From: an uncultured Collinsella sp.
Lineage (GTDB): Bacteria; Actinomycetota; Coriobacteriia; Coriobacteriales; Coriobacteriaceae
Assembly (NCBI GenBank): GCA_937950325.1
Contig: CALFDJ010000008.1
Span: forward strand, 1-64,000
Length of the DNA: 64,000 bases
Direction: 5' to 3'
The position numbers were made by a program, and so were the translations under genes. The notes under the pieces were generated by a model. The model was given only the letters and a program-made list of their open reading frames with translations, made no database searches and had not been told where the DNA came from. Below, piece after piece: positions 1-8,860 of the stretch (position 1 is the first letter of the stretch; each line of letters begins with the position of its first letter).

Positions 1-111
1 GGGCTTGCAGCGACGGACCTCAGGACACTCTTACACCACGTCTGCGCGCGCCACCGCGATTTAGACGCCAGGGGTCCTACGGCGAAAGAATTGCAGGCGT
101 TTATCAGCTGA
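1..111 (+). CDS. C-terminal end of an unidentified protein, cut by window edge
   Basis: Reading frame 1 is open from the first base to a TGA at 109-111 and gives 36 residues ending KELQAFIS. The fragment is too short to assign to a family. It is the only feature before the glnN terminator and would lie convergent to glnN. The codon usage (many G/C third positions) resembles neighbouring genes, but a chance open frame cannot be excluded in GC-rich DNA. Confidence 0.35.
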   Translation, partial: GLAATDLRTLLHHVCARHRDLDARGPTAKELQAFIS

Positions 112-267
112 GTACTTGGACATATGTTGCGTAATACTGCATATTTTGCAAAAAGATAATGCTACAGGACTTGTGACAGTACTCATATTTGACGTTTTTT
201 GCCCACGGCCCCTTATTACGTGGGCGAATCAGTTGCAAAACGGGCTTCAAAGCGCCCTTCGCAAACA

Positions 268-302
268 AAAGCCGGGGCCCGCGTAATGCGAGCCCCGGCT
301 TT
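268..302 (-). terminator. Rho-independent terminator of glnN
   Basis: The 11-bp arms AAAGCCGGGGC and GCCCCGGCTTT enclose a 13-nt loop. Read on the minus strand the stem is followed by TTTTGTTTG. It begins 28 bases beyond the glnN stop codon, the right place to end that transcript. Confidence 0.85.
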
Positions 303-329
303 CAACAGTGACGGTATGTTGTCCCAGTC

Positions 330-2417
330 CTACACGTAGAACAGGATGTCGTCGTAAGTCGGGACCGGCCAATAGTCGGCAGCCACGATCTCCTCCATGG
401 CATCCACGGCAGCGCGCAGCGTATCCATAGCGGGAACGACCTCGTGCGCGTACACGTTGGCCTGCTCCTGACCATCGAGGCCCTCGGCCTTCTGATGCAC
501 GGCGTCAAGCGCCTTGATGGAGTCGTTGATGGTGGTGATACCGTTGCAGAGCTTGTTGAGCGTGTTCTGCTCGCACTGCATGGCGGCCTCGGCGCCGGCG
601 GCACGAATAGTCTCAAGGCCCTTAGCGACCTTGGTGGCATAGGCGGTAATGACTGGGCGATAGGTACGACGCGCCTCGCGAACCATCGTGGTGGCCTCGA
701 TGTTCATGAGCTTGTTGTACTTCTCGAGCTTGCAGTCATAGCGGCACTGGGCCTCGGCCTTGGTCAGGACGCCCGTCTCCTCAAAGAGCGCAATGGCCTT
801 ATCGGAAACAAAGGCGGGCAGGGCGTCGGCCGTGGTCTTGTTGTTGGCAAGGCCGCGCTTCTCGGCCTCGACGGGCCACTCGTCGGAGTAGCCATCGCCG
901 GAGAAGAGGATGCGCTGGTGGTCGGTCAGGACCTTCTTGCAGTACTCGAGCGCGGCGTCCTGGAACTCATCCTCGGGCGTACCCTCAAGCGCGTCGGCGA
1001 AGGACTTGAGCGACTTGGCCACGGCGGCATCGAGCACCAGGTTGGAGTCGGAGACGTTCTGCTCGGAGCCGCAGGCACGGAACTCGAACTTATTGCCGGT
1101 GAAGGCAAACGGGGAGGTGCGGTTGCGGTCGGTGTTGTCCTGCATCAGCTTGGGCAGGGTATCGGCGCCCAGGTCGAGCACGCCGCGCGTGGCATGGACG
1201 GAAGCCTTGCCATCGATGATCTTCTCGACGACCTCGGTAAGCTGGTCGCCCAGGAAGATGGACATAATCGCCGGAGGAGCCTCGTTGGCGCCAAGACGAT
1301 GGTCGTTGCCGGCCGAGGCAACGGAGGCACGCAGGAGCTCCTGATAGTTATCGACGGCCTCGATCACCGCGGTGAGGAAGACGATGAACTGCAGGTTGTC
1401 GAGCGGGGTGTCGCCCGGATCGAGCAGATTCTCGGACTCGGTGCCAAGCGACCAGTTGTTGTGCTTGCCCGAACCGTTGATGCCCTCGAAGGGCTTCTCG
1501 TGCAGTAGGCAGACCAAGTCGTGGCGGGAGGCGATAAGCTTCATCTTCTCCATCATGACCAGATTCTGGTCGATGGCCTCGTTGACCTCGCCATAGACCG
1601 GTGCGAGCTCATGCTGGCAGGGAGCGACCTCGTTGTGCTTGGTCTTGGCGGGAATGCCGAGCGCCCACAGCTCATCGTCCAAGTCCTTCATGTAGGCCGA
1701 GACGGTGGGGCGGATAGCGCCAAAGTAGTGCTCCTCGAGCTCCTGGCCCTTGCAGGGAGCAGCACCAAAGAGGGTGCGACCGGTGATGACCAGGTCCTTG
1801 CGCTTGCGATAGGCGTCCTTCTTGATCAGGAAGTACTCCTGCTCGTCGCCCACGGAAGGAACGACCTTCTTGGGGGTCTTGCCAAACAGCGCCAAAACGC
1901 GCTTAGACTCACGCGAGAGCGCGGTCATGGAGCGCAGCAGCGGGGTCTTCTTGTCCAGGGCCTCGCCCGTGTAGGAGCAGAAAGCCGTGGGGATGCACAG
2001 GACATCGTCCTTGATAAAGGCGGGGCTGGTGGGATCCCAAGCGGTGTAGCCACGGGCCTCGAAGGTGGCACGCAGGCCGCCGTTGGGGAAGCTGGAGGCG
2101 TCCGGCTCGCCCTGGATGAGGTTCTTGCCCGTAAACTTGGTAATGGCGGTGCCGTCGTGGTTGGGCTCCAGGAAGCTGTCGTGCTTCTCGGAAGTAATGC
2201 CCGAAAGCGGCTGGAACCAGTGCGCGTAGTGCGTCGCGCCCTTGGAGATGGCCCAGACCTTCATGGCATGGGCAACGGCGTTGGCCACATCCAGGTCGAG
2301 CGGCTCACCGCCCTCGAGGGTTGCAGCAAGGCGCTTCCAAATGTCCTTGGGGAGGTAGTCCTTCATGACTTCCTCAGAGAACACCATGGTCCCGAAGCGG
2401 TCAGTAAGATCGGCCAT
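330..2417 (-). CDS. glnN: Glutamine synthetase type III
   Basis: ATP-dependent synthesis of glutamine from glutamate and ammonium in the cytoplasm. The 695-residue protein has the usual length of the type III (GlnN) family, well above the roughly 445 residues of type I. It carries the ATP-binding signature NGSGKHNNWS at residues 314-323 and a GSIII-specific N-terminal region. The open frame extends upstream to 2480, but the start at 2417 (MADLTDRF) is preferred because AAGGGAG lies just upstream, and the extra 21 residues are not family-like. The gene is monocistronic with its own terminator. A second synthetase of type I (glnA) lies at 56700-58037. GlnR-like boxes at 2497-2534 suggest joint nitrogen control. 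The family assignment is firm; the regulation is inferred. Confidence 0.95.
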   Translation of the reverse strand: MADLTDRFGTMVFSEEVMKDYLPKDIWKRLAATLEGGEPLDLDVANAVAHAMKVWAISKGATHYAHWFQPLSGITSEKHDSFLEPNHDGTAITKFTGKNLIQGEPDASSFPNGGLRATFEARGYTAWDPTSPAFIKDDVLCIPTAFCSYTGEALDKKTPLLRSMTALSRESKRVLALFGKTPKKVVPSVGDEQEYFLIKKDAYRKRKDLVITGRTLFGAAPCKGQELEEHYFGAIRPTVSAYMKDLDDELWALGIPAKTKHNEVAPCQHELAPVYGEVNEAIDQNLVMMEKMKLIASRHDLVCLLHEKPFEGINGSGKHNNWSLGTESENLLDPGDTPLDNLQFIVFLTAVIEAVDNYQELLRASVASAGNDHRLGANEAPPAIMSIFLGDQLTEVVEKIIDGKASVHATRGVLDLGADTLPKLMQDNTDRNRTSPFAFTGNKFEFRACGSEQNVSDSNLVLDAAVAKSLKSFADALEGTPEDEFQDAALEYCKKVLTDHQRILFSGDGYSDEWPVEAEKRGLANNKTTADALPAFVSDKAIALFEETGVLTKAEAQCRYDCKLEKYNKLMNIEATTMVREARRTYRPVITAYATKVAKGLETIRAAGAEAAMQCEQNTLNKLCNGITTINDSIKALDAVHQKAEGLDGQEQANVYAHEVVPAMDTLRAAVDAMEEIVAADYWPVPTYDDILFYV

Positions 2418-2496
2418 ACGGAACTCCCTTCGTATCGGCACCGCGTGAGAAGCGGTGTTGATTACTAACGAACGAGTCATAGCTTAGACTCGCCGT

Positions 2497-2534
2497 GTTT
2501 CCGCGACATTACCGTTATGTTGCTGTCGCGAAAC
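2497..2534. promoter_or_regulatory. Paired GlnR-like boxes upstream of glnN
   Basis: GTTTC-CGCGAC-ATTAC (2497-2512) is the reverse complement of GTAAT-n6-GAAAC. GTTGC-TGTCGC-GAAAC (2519-2534) is a second copy on the other strand. Both approach the actinobacterial GlnR consensus GTNAC-n6-GAAAC. The first box would overlap the -35 area if TATGAC (minus strand, 2476-2481) is the -10. Together they also form a 10-bp dyad. Confidence 0.5.
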
Positions 2535-2843
2535 CAATCAATGAGGTTACCCTATCGAGGCGGCGTTGCCACCCTCAACAGCCAATCAACTGTATAAATA
2601 GCAGACCTCTCTCCATGGTTTAAGGGTAGTCAATTTGGGATGGAGCTCTATTAACTGGTATTTTGCATCAGATACCAGTCTTTATAGTCCGTGCCTAGAT
2701 TAGCCGCTCTGTTATAGATAAAGCCGATAGCAAGGCATCTTTGATTGGTATCCTCAAATAGCGAGTGAAACTCCACCGTGACACAGTGGTGCTGTAGAAT
2801 CCTTACAACACATCACACTATTACGTATCTAGAGGAGCACGAT
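2535..2843. other. Intergenic region between divergent glnN and metF
   Basis: No gene is seen. A hairpin ACTGGTAT / ATACCAGT (2654-2679) is followed by TCTTTAT on the plus strand and could act as a leader attenuator for the metF operon, but no matching riboswitch was recognised. TAGAAT at 2795-2800 is a possible -10 for metF; its -35 is unclear. Confidence 0.3.
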
Positions 2844-3716
2844 ATGCGCGTCGACGAGGTTTTTAAGCAGGCAGCATCCCAGGGCACCGCGCCCGTTTCG
2901 TTTGAGATGTTCCCGCCCAAGGGCGAGCTCACCCTCGACACGGCTCGCGAAGTGGCAGGCAATCTGTGCAAGCTTTCGCCGAGCTTTGTCTCGGTCACCT
3001 GCTCGGCCGGCGGCTCGGGCAACGGTGCCGCCACCGCCCCCATCGCGCATATGATTTCGAGCGAATTCGACACGCCCTCGGTGGCACACCTTACCTGCGT
3101 GGGCCGCTCGCATGCCGATATCGCCGCCAAGATCGACGAGTATCGCACCGCCGGCGTTGAAAACATCCTGGCCCTGCGCGGAGATCTCCCTGCCGGCGCG
3201 ACCGAGGACGACAAGCCCGCCTCCGACTACGCCTACGCCCGCGACCTCATCCCCGAGCTCGTCGACGCCGGCTTTTGCGTGGGCGCCGCAGCCTACCCCG
3301 AGGGCCACATTGCCTGTGAGGATCTCAACCTCTCGGTCGAACACCTCAAGCAAAAACAGGACGCCGGCGCAAGCTTCTTTGTGACGCAGCTCTTCTTTGA
3401 TAACGAGTGCTTCTACCGTTTTCGCGAGCTTGCCGACAAGGCCGGCATCACCGTGCCCATTACCGCGGGAATCATGCCGTTTATGGGCAAGTCGCAGATC
3501 AGCCGCATGGTCTTTATGTGCGGCGCGTCGCTGCCCTCCCCCGTCATCAAGATTCTCGCCAAGTACGAGAATGACCCCGAGAGCCTGCAGGCAGCTGGTG
3601 TAGATTATGCAGCCCGCCAGCTTTGCGACCTCAAGGAACACGGCGCCGACGGCCTGCACCTGTACACTATGAACCGTCCTGCGATCGCCGCGACCATTAT
3701 GGAGCGCCTGGGGTAA
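2844..3716 (+). CDS. metF: Methylenetetrahydrofolate reductase
   Basis: FAD-dependent reduction of 5,10-methylene-THF to 5-methyl-THF, the methyl donor for methionine synthase. The 290-residue protein has the family length and conserved blocks: VSFEMFPPKG near the N-terminus, LALRGD in the middle, and a FFVTQLFFDN block. The start at 2844 is set by GAGGAG at 2832-2837; the open frame begins upstream at 2778 but lacks a site there. Its stop overlaps the start of the next gene by one base (TAATG), so translation is probably coupled. The following two genes complete the methyl-transfer step. Confidence 0.95.
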   Translation: MRVDEVFKQAASQGTAPVSFEMFPPKGELTLDTAREVAGNLCKLSPSFVSVTCSAGGSGNGAATAPIAHMISSEFDTPSVAHLTCVGRSHADIAAKIDEYRTAGVENILALRGDLPAGATEDDKPASDYAYARDLIPELVDAGFCVGAAAYPEGHIACEDLNLSVEHLKQKQDAGASFFVTQLFFDNECFYRFRELADKAGITVPITAGIMPFMGKSQISRMVFMCGASLPSPVIKILAKYENDPESLQAAGVDYAARQLCDLKEHGADGLHLYTMNRPAIAATIMERLG

Positions 3717-4504
3717 TGGAAAAACCGCACATCGATACAACCGCTGTCGAAGTGCCGGCCGACCTTGCGTCGCCGGCGCTTTACCGTGTCGATGCTGCGC
3801 ACCATCCCCGTGTCGACCGTGCCGAGATGCTGCGGTATCTGGGTTACGGCGGCCAGCAGATTGAGCCCGAACTGTCACGACGTATTGAGCTTGTCGTTGA
3901 ACGTCTGGAACTGGACATTGAGCCCCGTGGCGTGCGACGCGTGTTTGCCGTCGATGCCACGGGCGTTGACGAGCAGGGCGAGCCCAGCATCCGTCTGGTT
4001 GGCACCAACGTTGAGCTGCGAGGTCGCGATATCTATCGACATCTCAAAGATGCCCGCTTTGCCGCGCTCATGGCATGCACCCTCGGCATGGACGCCGAGC
4101 GTCGCCTGCGCACCACGGGAGCCCAACATCCCCTGGAGGGCGCCGTGCTCGACGCCGCGTGCTCCGCTTACGTGGAAGCCGCCGTTGAGCAAATGGACCA
4201 GCAGGCCAAGACGGACGCCGCCGTTCATGGGCTCGCCGGCAACTGGCGCTTTAGTCCCGGCTACGGCGACTGCCCGCTCTCGGCCCAGCGCTCGATCGTC
4301 AATACGCTCAACGCCACGCGGCTCATCGGCCTGACCGTCACGCCCACCAGCCTGCTTATGCCCACCAAAAGCGTGACCGCGGTGATCGGTCTGTTTGACG
4401 GCGAGGTCCACGACGCCCAGAGCCGCCCCACCTGCAATATCTGCCGCATGCGCGAACACTGCCGCTTCCGCGCCGCCCACACCACCTGCTATTCCAGCCA
4501 TTAG
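3716..4504 (+). CDS. Stand-alone methionine synthase activation-domain protein
   Basis: A 262-residue protein resembling the C-terminal AdoMet-binding reactivation domain of MetH, encoded as a separate gene. Supporting features are the block TLGMDAERRLR (around residues 120-130), the glycine-rich FSPGYGDCPLSAQ region, and the terminal CNICRMREHCRFR cysteine cluster. In long MetH proteins this domain reductively re-methylates oxidised cob(II)alamin. Here it sits directly upstream of a short MetH that lacks it, so the two probably work as a complex. The start overlaps the metF stop, and metH follows after 8 bases. Function is inferred from family resemblance and gene order. Confidence 0.85.
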   Translation: MEKPHIDTTAVEVPADLASPALYRVDAAHHPRVDRAEMLRYLGYGGQQIEPELSRRIELVVERLELDIEPRGVRRVFAVDATGVDEQGEPSIRLVGTNVELRGRDIYRHLKDARFAALMACTLGMDAERRLRTTGAQHPLEGAVLDAACSAYVEAAVEQMDQQAKTDAAVHGLAGNWRFSPGYGDCPLSAQRSIVNTLNATRLIGLTVTPTSLLMPTKSVTAVIGLFDGEVHDAQSRPTCNICRMREHCRFRAAHTTCYSSH

Positions 4505-4512
4505 GAGCCCCG

Positions 4513-7071
4513 ATGTTTACTCCGCTTATCACTCATGATTCTGACGGCACTGCATTGGCGGCACCCGTTGATGCCGCACGTCGCAACGGTGCCACGTACA
4601 AGACGCGCACGATCGACGATCTGCGCATTAAGGACGATCGCCTGCGCGCCGCCATCGAGGGCACGGGGCACTTGCTGTTCGACGGCGGTATGGGCACCAT
4701 GTTGCAGGCCGCTGGTATGAAGGCGGGCGCCCTGCCCGAGCTGCTCAACTTTGAGGAACCCCAGGTTATCACTGATATCCAACGTCAATATGTCGAGGCC
4801 GGCTGCGACGTGATTACCGCCAACACCTTTGGCGCCAACGCCCACAAGCTCGACGGTGCCGCCACCGTGGCAGACGTCTTTGCCGCGGCCGTCGCCTGTG
4901 CCCGCGAGGCCGGCGCCCGCTACGTCGCCTGCGATATCGGCCCCATCGGCGCGCTGCTTCGCCCCCTGGGTACCCTGAGCTTCGACGAGGCCTACGACCT
5001 CTTTGCCGAGGAAGTGCGCGCAGGCGTCGATGCGGGCGTGGACCTCTTTATTATCGAGACCATGACCGACCTGGCCGAGATCAAGGCGGCTGTCCTCGCC
5101 TGCCGCGAGAACTCCGACCTGCCCGTCTTTGCCACCATGACCTTTGAGGAAGACGGCCGTACCTTCCTAGGAACGAGCCCCGAGGTCGCCGCCATCACGC
5201 TCGACGCTATCGGCGCCGACGTTTTGGGCATCAACTGCAGCCAGGGACCGGCCGAGCTACGAGGACTCGCCGCACGTATGCTCACCGTTTCCGATAAGCC
5301 CATTATGGTGCAGGCCAACGCGGGACTTCCCCATGTGGACGACGACGGCAATACCGTCTTTGACATCCAGGCCCCCGAATACGCCAAGGCCGTCGCCGGC
5401 ATGATCGCCGACGGTGTGAGCGTCGTGGGCGGTTGCTGCGGCACCACGCCGGCGCACATGGCGGCCTTGCGCACGCTTATCGACAACCACACGCCCAGCC
5501 CGCGCCGCCGCAAGCCCAGCATGTCGGTCACGAGCGCCCAAACGGTCGTGGACCTTCCCTGCGACGGCCACAAGATCGCCGTCATCGGCGAGCGCATCAA
5601 CCCCACCGGCAAAAAGCGCCTGCAGCAGGCCCTGCGCGACGGCGACCTGGACTACGTCGTGAGCCAGGGCATCAGCCAGCAGGAACAGGGCGCCGACATC
5701 CTGGACGTTAACGTGGGCCTGCCCGAGATCGACGAAGTCAAGATCATCCAACAGGCGACCGAACAGCTCCAGGGCTCCACGCTGCTGCCGTTGCAGATCG
5801 ACTCCACCGACCCCGCAGCCGTCGAGGCCGCCGTGCGCCGCTACGCCGGCAAGCCCATCATCAACTCGGTCAATGGCAAGCAGCAGATCATGGATGAGAT
5901 CTTTCCGCTGGTCGCCCACTACGGCACCAACGTTGTCGGCCTTACGCTCGACGAAGGCGGCATCCCCGATACCGCCGAGGCTCGCTTCGCCATCGCCGAG
6001 CGCATCGTGGCCGAGGCTGCCCGTTACGGCATCGGACCGGACCGCATCCTCATCGACTGTCTGGTCATGACCGCCTCGACCAATCAACGCCAGGCTGAGC
6101 AGATCCTGCGCGCCATGTCCCTGTGCAAGGAGCGTCTGGGCGTCAAATGCGCACTCGGCGTGTCGAACATCAGCTTTGGCCTGCCTGCCCGCCCGCTGCT
6201 GGGTTCGGTCTTTTTGGCCGCCGCCTTTGGCGCGGGCCTGGACGTCCCCATCATGAACCCGGGTTCCAAGCGCTTTATGGACACCGTCTACAGCTATCGC
6301 GTCCTGAGCGTTGAGGACGAGGGCTCGACCGGATACATCGAGCGCTACGCCGGCTGGACCGATCCGTATAAGATCGCCGCAAACCCGGCAGCAGCTCAGG
6401 CCACATCGAGTGATGCCGCGCCTGCCGCAAGCGCCCCCGGCACCGACGGCAACGACGACCCGATTCGTCGCATGGTCGTCTCGGGCCGCAAAGGCGAGAT
6501 CGCTGCCGAGACCGAGCGCCTGCTGGCCGACCACGACGCCATGGACCTCATCAACAATCACTTTATCCCCGCCCTCGACGAGGTTGGCGTCCTCTTTGAC
6601 CAGGGAAAGTTTTTCTTGCCGCAGCTCATGGCCTCGGCCGAGGCCGCACGCGTGGGCTTCGACACCATCAAGCGCCTGATGCCCGCCGGCGAGATTGCCG
6701 ACAAGGGCAAGATCTGCGTGGCCACCGTCAAGGGCGACATCCACGATATTGGCAAGAACATCGTCAAAATGCTGCTCGATAACTACGGCTACACCGTCTT
6801 TGACCTGGGCCGCGACGTCGACCCGCAAGAGGTGCTCAAGACCGTCAAGGAGCGCGATATCAAACTCGTCGGCCTCTCGGCGCTTATGACTACCACGGTC
6901 GTCGCCATGGAGGAGACCATCAAGCTGCTCCATGCCGAGGTGCCGGGCGTCAAGATCATCGTAGGCGGCGCCGTACTCACCCCCGAATACGCCAAGCAGA
7001 TCGGCGCGGACTACTACGCCAAGGACGCCGCCGAAAGCGCTCGTATCGCCGAAGAGGTCTTTGGGCAGTAA
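4513..7071 (+). CDS. metH: Cobalamin-dependent methionine synthase lacking the activation domain
   Basis: Transfers the methyl group of 5-methyl-THF to homocysteine through cobalamin. The 852 residues hold three modules. The first is the homocysteine-binding barrel with GGCCGT zinc ligands (residues 306-311). The second is the pterin-binding barrel starting near 350 (VIGERINPTGKKR). The third is the B12 cap and Rossmann domain (about 650-852) with the DIHDIGKN lower-ligand motif, D742-H744-G747. Full-length E. coli-type MetH is about 1230 residues; the missing C-terminal part is encoded by the preceding gene. A Shine-Dalgarno AGGAG at 4502-4506 supports the start. Confidence 0.95.
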   Translation: MFTPLITHDSDGTALAAPVDAARRNGATYKTRTIDDLRIKDDRLRAAIEGTGHLLFDGGMGTMLQAAGMKAGALPELLNFEEPQVITDIQRQYVEAGCDVITANTFGANAHKLDGAATVADVFAAAVACAREAGARYVACDIGPIGALLRPLGTLSFDEAYDLFAEEVRAGVDAGVDLFIIETMTDLAEIKAAVLACRENSDLPVFATMTFEEDGRTFLGTSPEVAAITLDAIGADVLGINCSQGPAELRGLAARMLTVSDKPIMVQANAGLPHVDDDGNTVFDIQAPEYAKAVAGMIADGVSVVGGCCGTTPAHMAALRTLIDNHTPSPRRRKPSMSVTSAQTVVDLPCDGHKIAVIGERINPTGKKRLQQALRDGDLDYVVSQGISQQEQGADILDVNVGLPEIDEVKIIQQATEQLQGSTLLPLQIDSTDPAAVEAAVRRYAGKPIINSVNGKQQIMDEIFPLVAHYGTNVVGLTLDEGGIPDTAEARFAIAERIVAEAARYGIGPDRILIDCLVMTASTNQRQAEQILRAMSLCKERLGVKCALGVSNISFGLPARPLLGSVFLAAAFGAGLDVPIMNPGSKRFMDTVYSYRVLSVEDEGSTGYIERYAGWTDPYKIAANPAAAQATSSDAAPAASAPGTDGNDDPIRRMVVSGRKGEIAAETERLLADHDAMDLINNHFIPALDEVGVLFDQGKFFLPQLMASAEAARVGFDTIKRLMPAGEIADKGKICVATVKGDIHDIGKNIVKMLLDNYGYTVFDLGRDVDPQEVLKTVKERDIKLVGLSALMTTTVVAMEETIKLLHAEVPGVKIIVGGAVLTPEYAKQIGADYYAKDAAESARIAEEVFGQ

Positions 7072-7096
7072 CACAACGGAAACAACCGAGCACCAA

Positions 7097-7134
7097 AACG
7101 TGCCGCATGCGCCACTTGGCACGTGCGGCACGTT
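7097..7134. terminator. Hairpin between metH and the UPF0210 gene
   Basis: Perfect 11-bp arms AACGTGCCGCA and TGCGGCACGTT enclose 16 bases. There is no T-run on the plus strand, but minus-strand transcripts would read TTTTGG after it. It lies in the only gap between two plus-strand genes. It may separate them as a weak terminator, or be a regulator-binding dyad in the promoter of the downstream gene. Confidence 0.45.
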
Positions 7135-7179
7135 AAAATAGATAAGACTATGCTCGTTTTGGCAGATAGGAGCGCAAGG

Positions 7180-8544
7180 ATGGCGATCACGCCCGCAGAA
7201 ATCGCGGAAACCCGCGGCATGGTTGAGGAGCAGAACCTCGACATCAGGACCATCACCATGGGTGTTTCGCTCATGGGTTGCGGCGACGAGAACCTCGACC
7301 GCATGTGCACGAAGATCTACGACCACGTGACGCACACGGCTGAGCATCTGGTCGAGACCGCCGAGAACCTCGAGCGCGAGTACGGTATCCCCATCGTCAA
7401 CAAGCGCGTTTCCGTCACCCCGGTGGCGCAGATTGCCGCGTGCTGCAAGGATGAGGACCTCACCCCCATCGCGCATGCCCTCGACCGCGCGGCCGAGACG
7501 CTCGGCATCGACTACCTGGGCGGCTTCTCCGCGCTCGTCCAGAAGGGCATCGGCGACGCCGACCGTCGCGTCATCCAGTCCATCCCCCAGGCGCTCGCCA
7601 CCACGAGCCGCGTCTGCTCCAGCGTCAATGTCGCCAGCCTGCGCGCCGGTATCAACATGGACGCCGTGCTTATGGCCGCCCAGACCATCATCGATGCCGC
7701 TAAACTCACGGCCGACCAGGACTCCGTCGGCGCTTCCAAATTTGTCTGCTTTGCCAATATGGTCGAGGACTCCCCGTTTATGGCGGGCGCCGTCCACGGC
7801 GGTGGCGAGGCCGACGCCGTCATCAACGTAGGCGTCTCGGGCCCCGGCGTTATGGCCGCAGCCCTGGAGACGCTGCCCGATTCCGCATCGATGATGGAAG
7901 TCGCCGAAAAGATCAAGCAGACCGCCTTTAAGATCACCCGTGCCGGCGAGCTCATGAGCCGCGAGGCCGCCCATCGTCTGGGTGTCGAGAAGGGCATTGT
8001 CGACCTGTCGCTGGCTCCCACGCCTGCCATCGGCGACTCCGTCGCGCGCATCCTCGAGATCATCGGCGTGGGCACCTGCGGTGGCCCCGGCACGACCTGC
8101 GCGCTCGCCATGCTCAACGATGCCGTCAAGAAGGGCGGCGTCATGGCCAGTTCCAGCGTGGGCGGTCTCTCCGGCGCCTTTATCCCCGTGTCCGAGGACG
8201 CCGGCATGATCGCCGCCGTCGAAGCCGGCGCGCTTTCCGTCGAGAAGCTCGAGGCCATGACCTGCGTGTGCTCCGTCGGCCTGGACATGATCGCCATCCC
8301 CGGTGACACCCCGGTCGAGACCATCGCCGGCATCATCGCCGACGAGATGGCCATCGGCGTCATCAACAACAAGACCACGGCCGTGCGCGTGATCCCTGCC
8401 ATCGGCAAGGGCGTGGGCGACTGCGTCGAGTATGGCGGCCTGTTTGGCCGTGCGCCCATCATGCCGGTGAACCCCAACGCCGGCACCGTGCTTGCCCACC
8501 GTGGTGGACGCTTCCCGGCGCCGCTGAACTCGCTGAAGAACTAG
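7180..8544 (+). CDS. UPF0210 (DUF711) family protein
   Basis: A 454-residue protein that matches the length and sequence style of the UPF0210/DUF711 family, which has a PFL-like fold. Conserved glycine-rich blocks include SVNVASLRAGINMDAV, ENSPF-like EDSPFMAGAVHGG and CGGPGTTCALAML. The biochemical role of the family is not established; members often lie next to an ACT-domain protein, which is absent here. The start at 7180 follows AGGAGCGCAAGG; an upstream extension of the frame to 7123 lacks a good site. It is transcribed alone and followed by a long inverted repeat. Confidence 0.85.
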   Translation: MAITPAEIAETRGMVEEQNLDIRTITMGVSLMGCGDENLDRMCTKIYDHVTHTAEHLVETAENLEREYGIPIVNKRVSVTPVAQIAACCKDEDLTPIAHALDRAAETLGIDYLGGFSALVQKGIGDADRRVIQSIPQALATTSRVCSSVNVASLRAGINMDAVLMAAQTIIDAAKLTADQDSVGASKFVCFANMVEDSPFMAGAVHGGGEADAVINVGVSGPGVMAAALETLPDSASMMEVAEKIKQTAFKITRAGELMSREAAHRLGVEKGIVDLSLAPTPAIGDSVARILEIIGVGTCGGPGTTCALAMLNDAVKKGGVMASSSVGGLSGAFIPVSEDAGMIAAVEAGALSVEKLEAMTCVCSVGLDMIAIPGDTPVETIAGIIADEMAIGVINNKTTAVRVIPAIGKGVGDCVEYGGLFGRAPIMPVNPNAGTVLAHRGGRFPAPLNSLKN

Positions 8545-8561
8545 CTGAGGGGTTCGGGCGA

Positions 8562-8695
8562 GGAGCCCCGGGGAGGGCAAATATATAAGGTCGCCTGCTC
8601 GGACAGTCCTGACTCGCACGGAGAGCACATTAAGTGCTCTCCGGCTCGTGCGGAACTCGCGATCGACCTTATATATTTGCCCTCCCCGGGGCTCC
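8562..8695. repeat. Long perfect inverted repeat with a conserved core (copy 1)
   Basis: The 32-bp arms at 8562-8593 and 8664-8695 are perfectly complementary. Inside is a second hairpin with 9-bp arms GGAGAGCAC (8620-8628) and GTGCTCTCC (8634-8642). Between arms and inner hairpin lie CGGACAGTCCTGACTC (8600-8615) and TCGTGCGGAACTC (8646-8658). Both core blocks recur, inverted, in the element at 28896-29029, although the arms of the two elements are unrelated. It follows the UPF0210 stop by 17 bases and may also end that transcript. Confidence 0.85.
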
Positions 8696-8860
8696 CGCAC
8701 AACGGGACCTCGGTTGGGTTCTATCCCTTTGGCAGTCGCTTCGCTCCTGCCCGCCTTGGTTGTGAGGGCTGTTTGGCGTTGGAACGGTTCTTTCTGATAT
8801 ATGCTGGTTGCGGCTCTTCTTTTGGGAGGAGTCGCTTTTTTGTTGCTAGGAGGTTGGCCC

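Noticed and set aside
2654..2679. Hairpin upstream of metF considered as a SAM or cobalamin riboswitch
   Set aside because: None of the conserved riboswitch cores (B12 box, SAM-I kink-turn) could be found; only a simple stem is visible.
5257..8700. Very long minus-strand open frame (1147 codons) opposite metH and the UPF0210 gene
   Set aside because: It is Gly/Asp/His/Ala-rich with no recognisable domain, and lies opposite two well-supported genes. This is the usual mirror frame of GC-rich codon usage.
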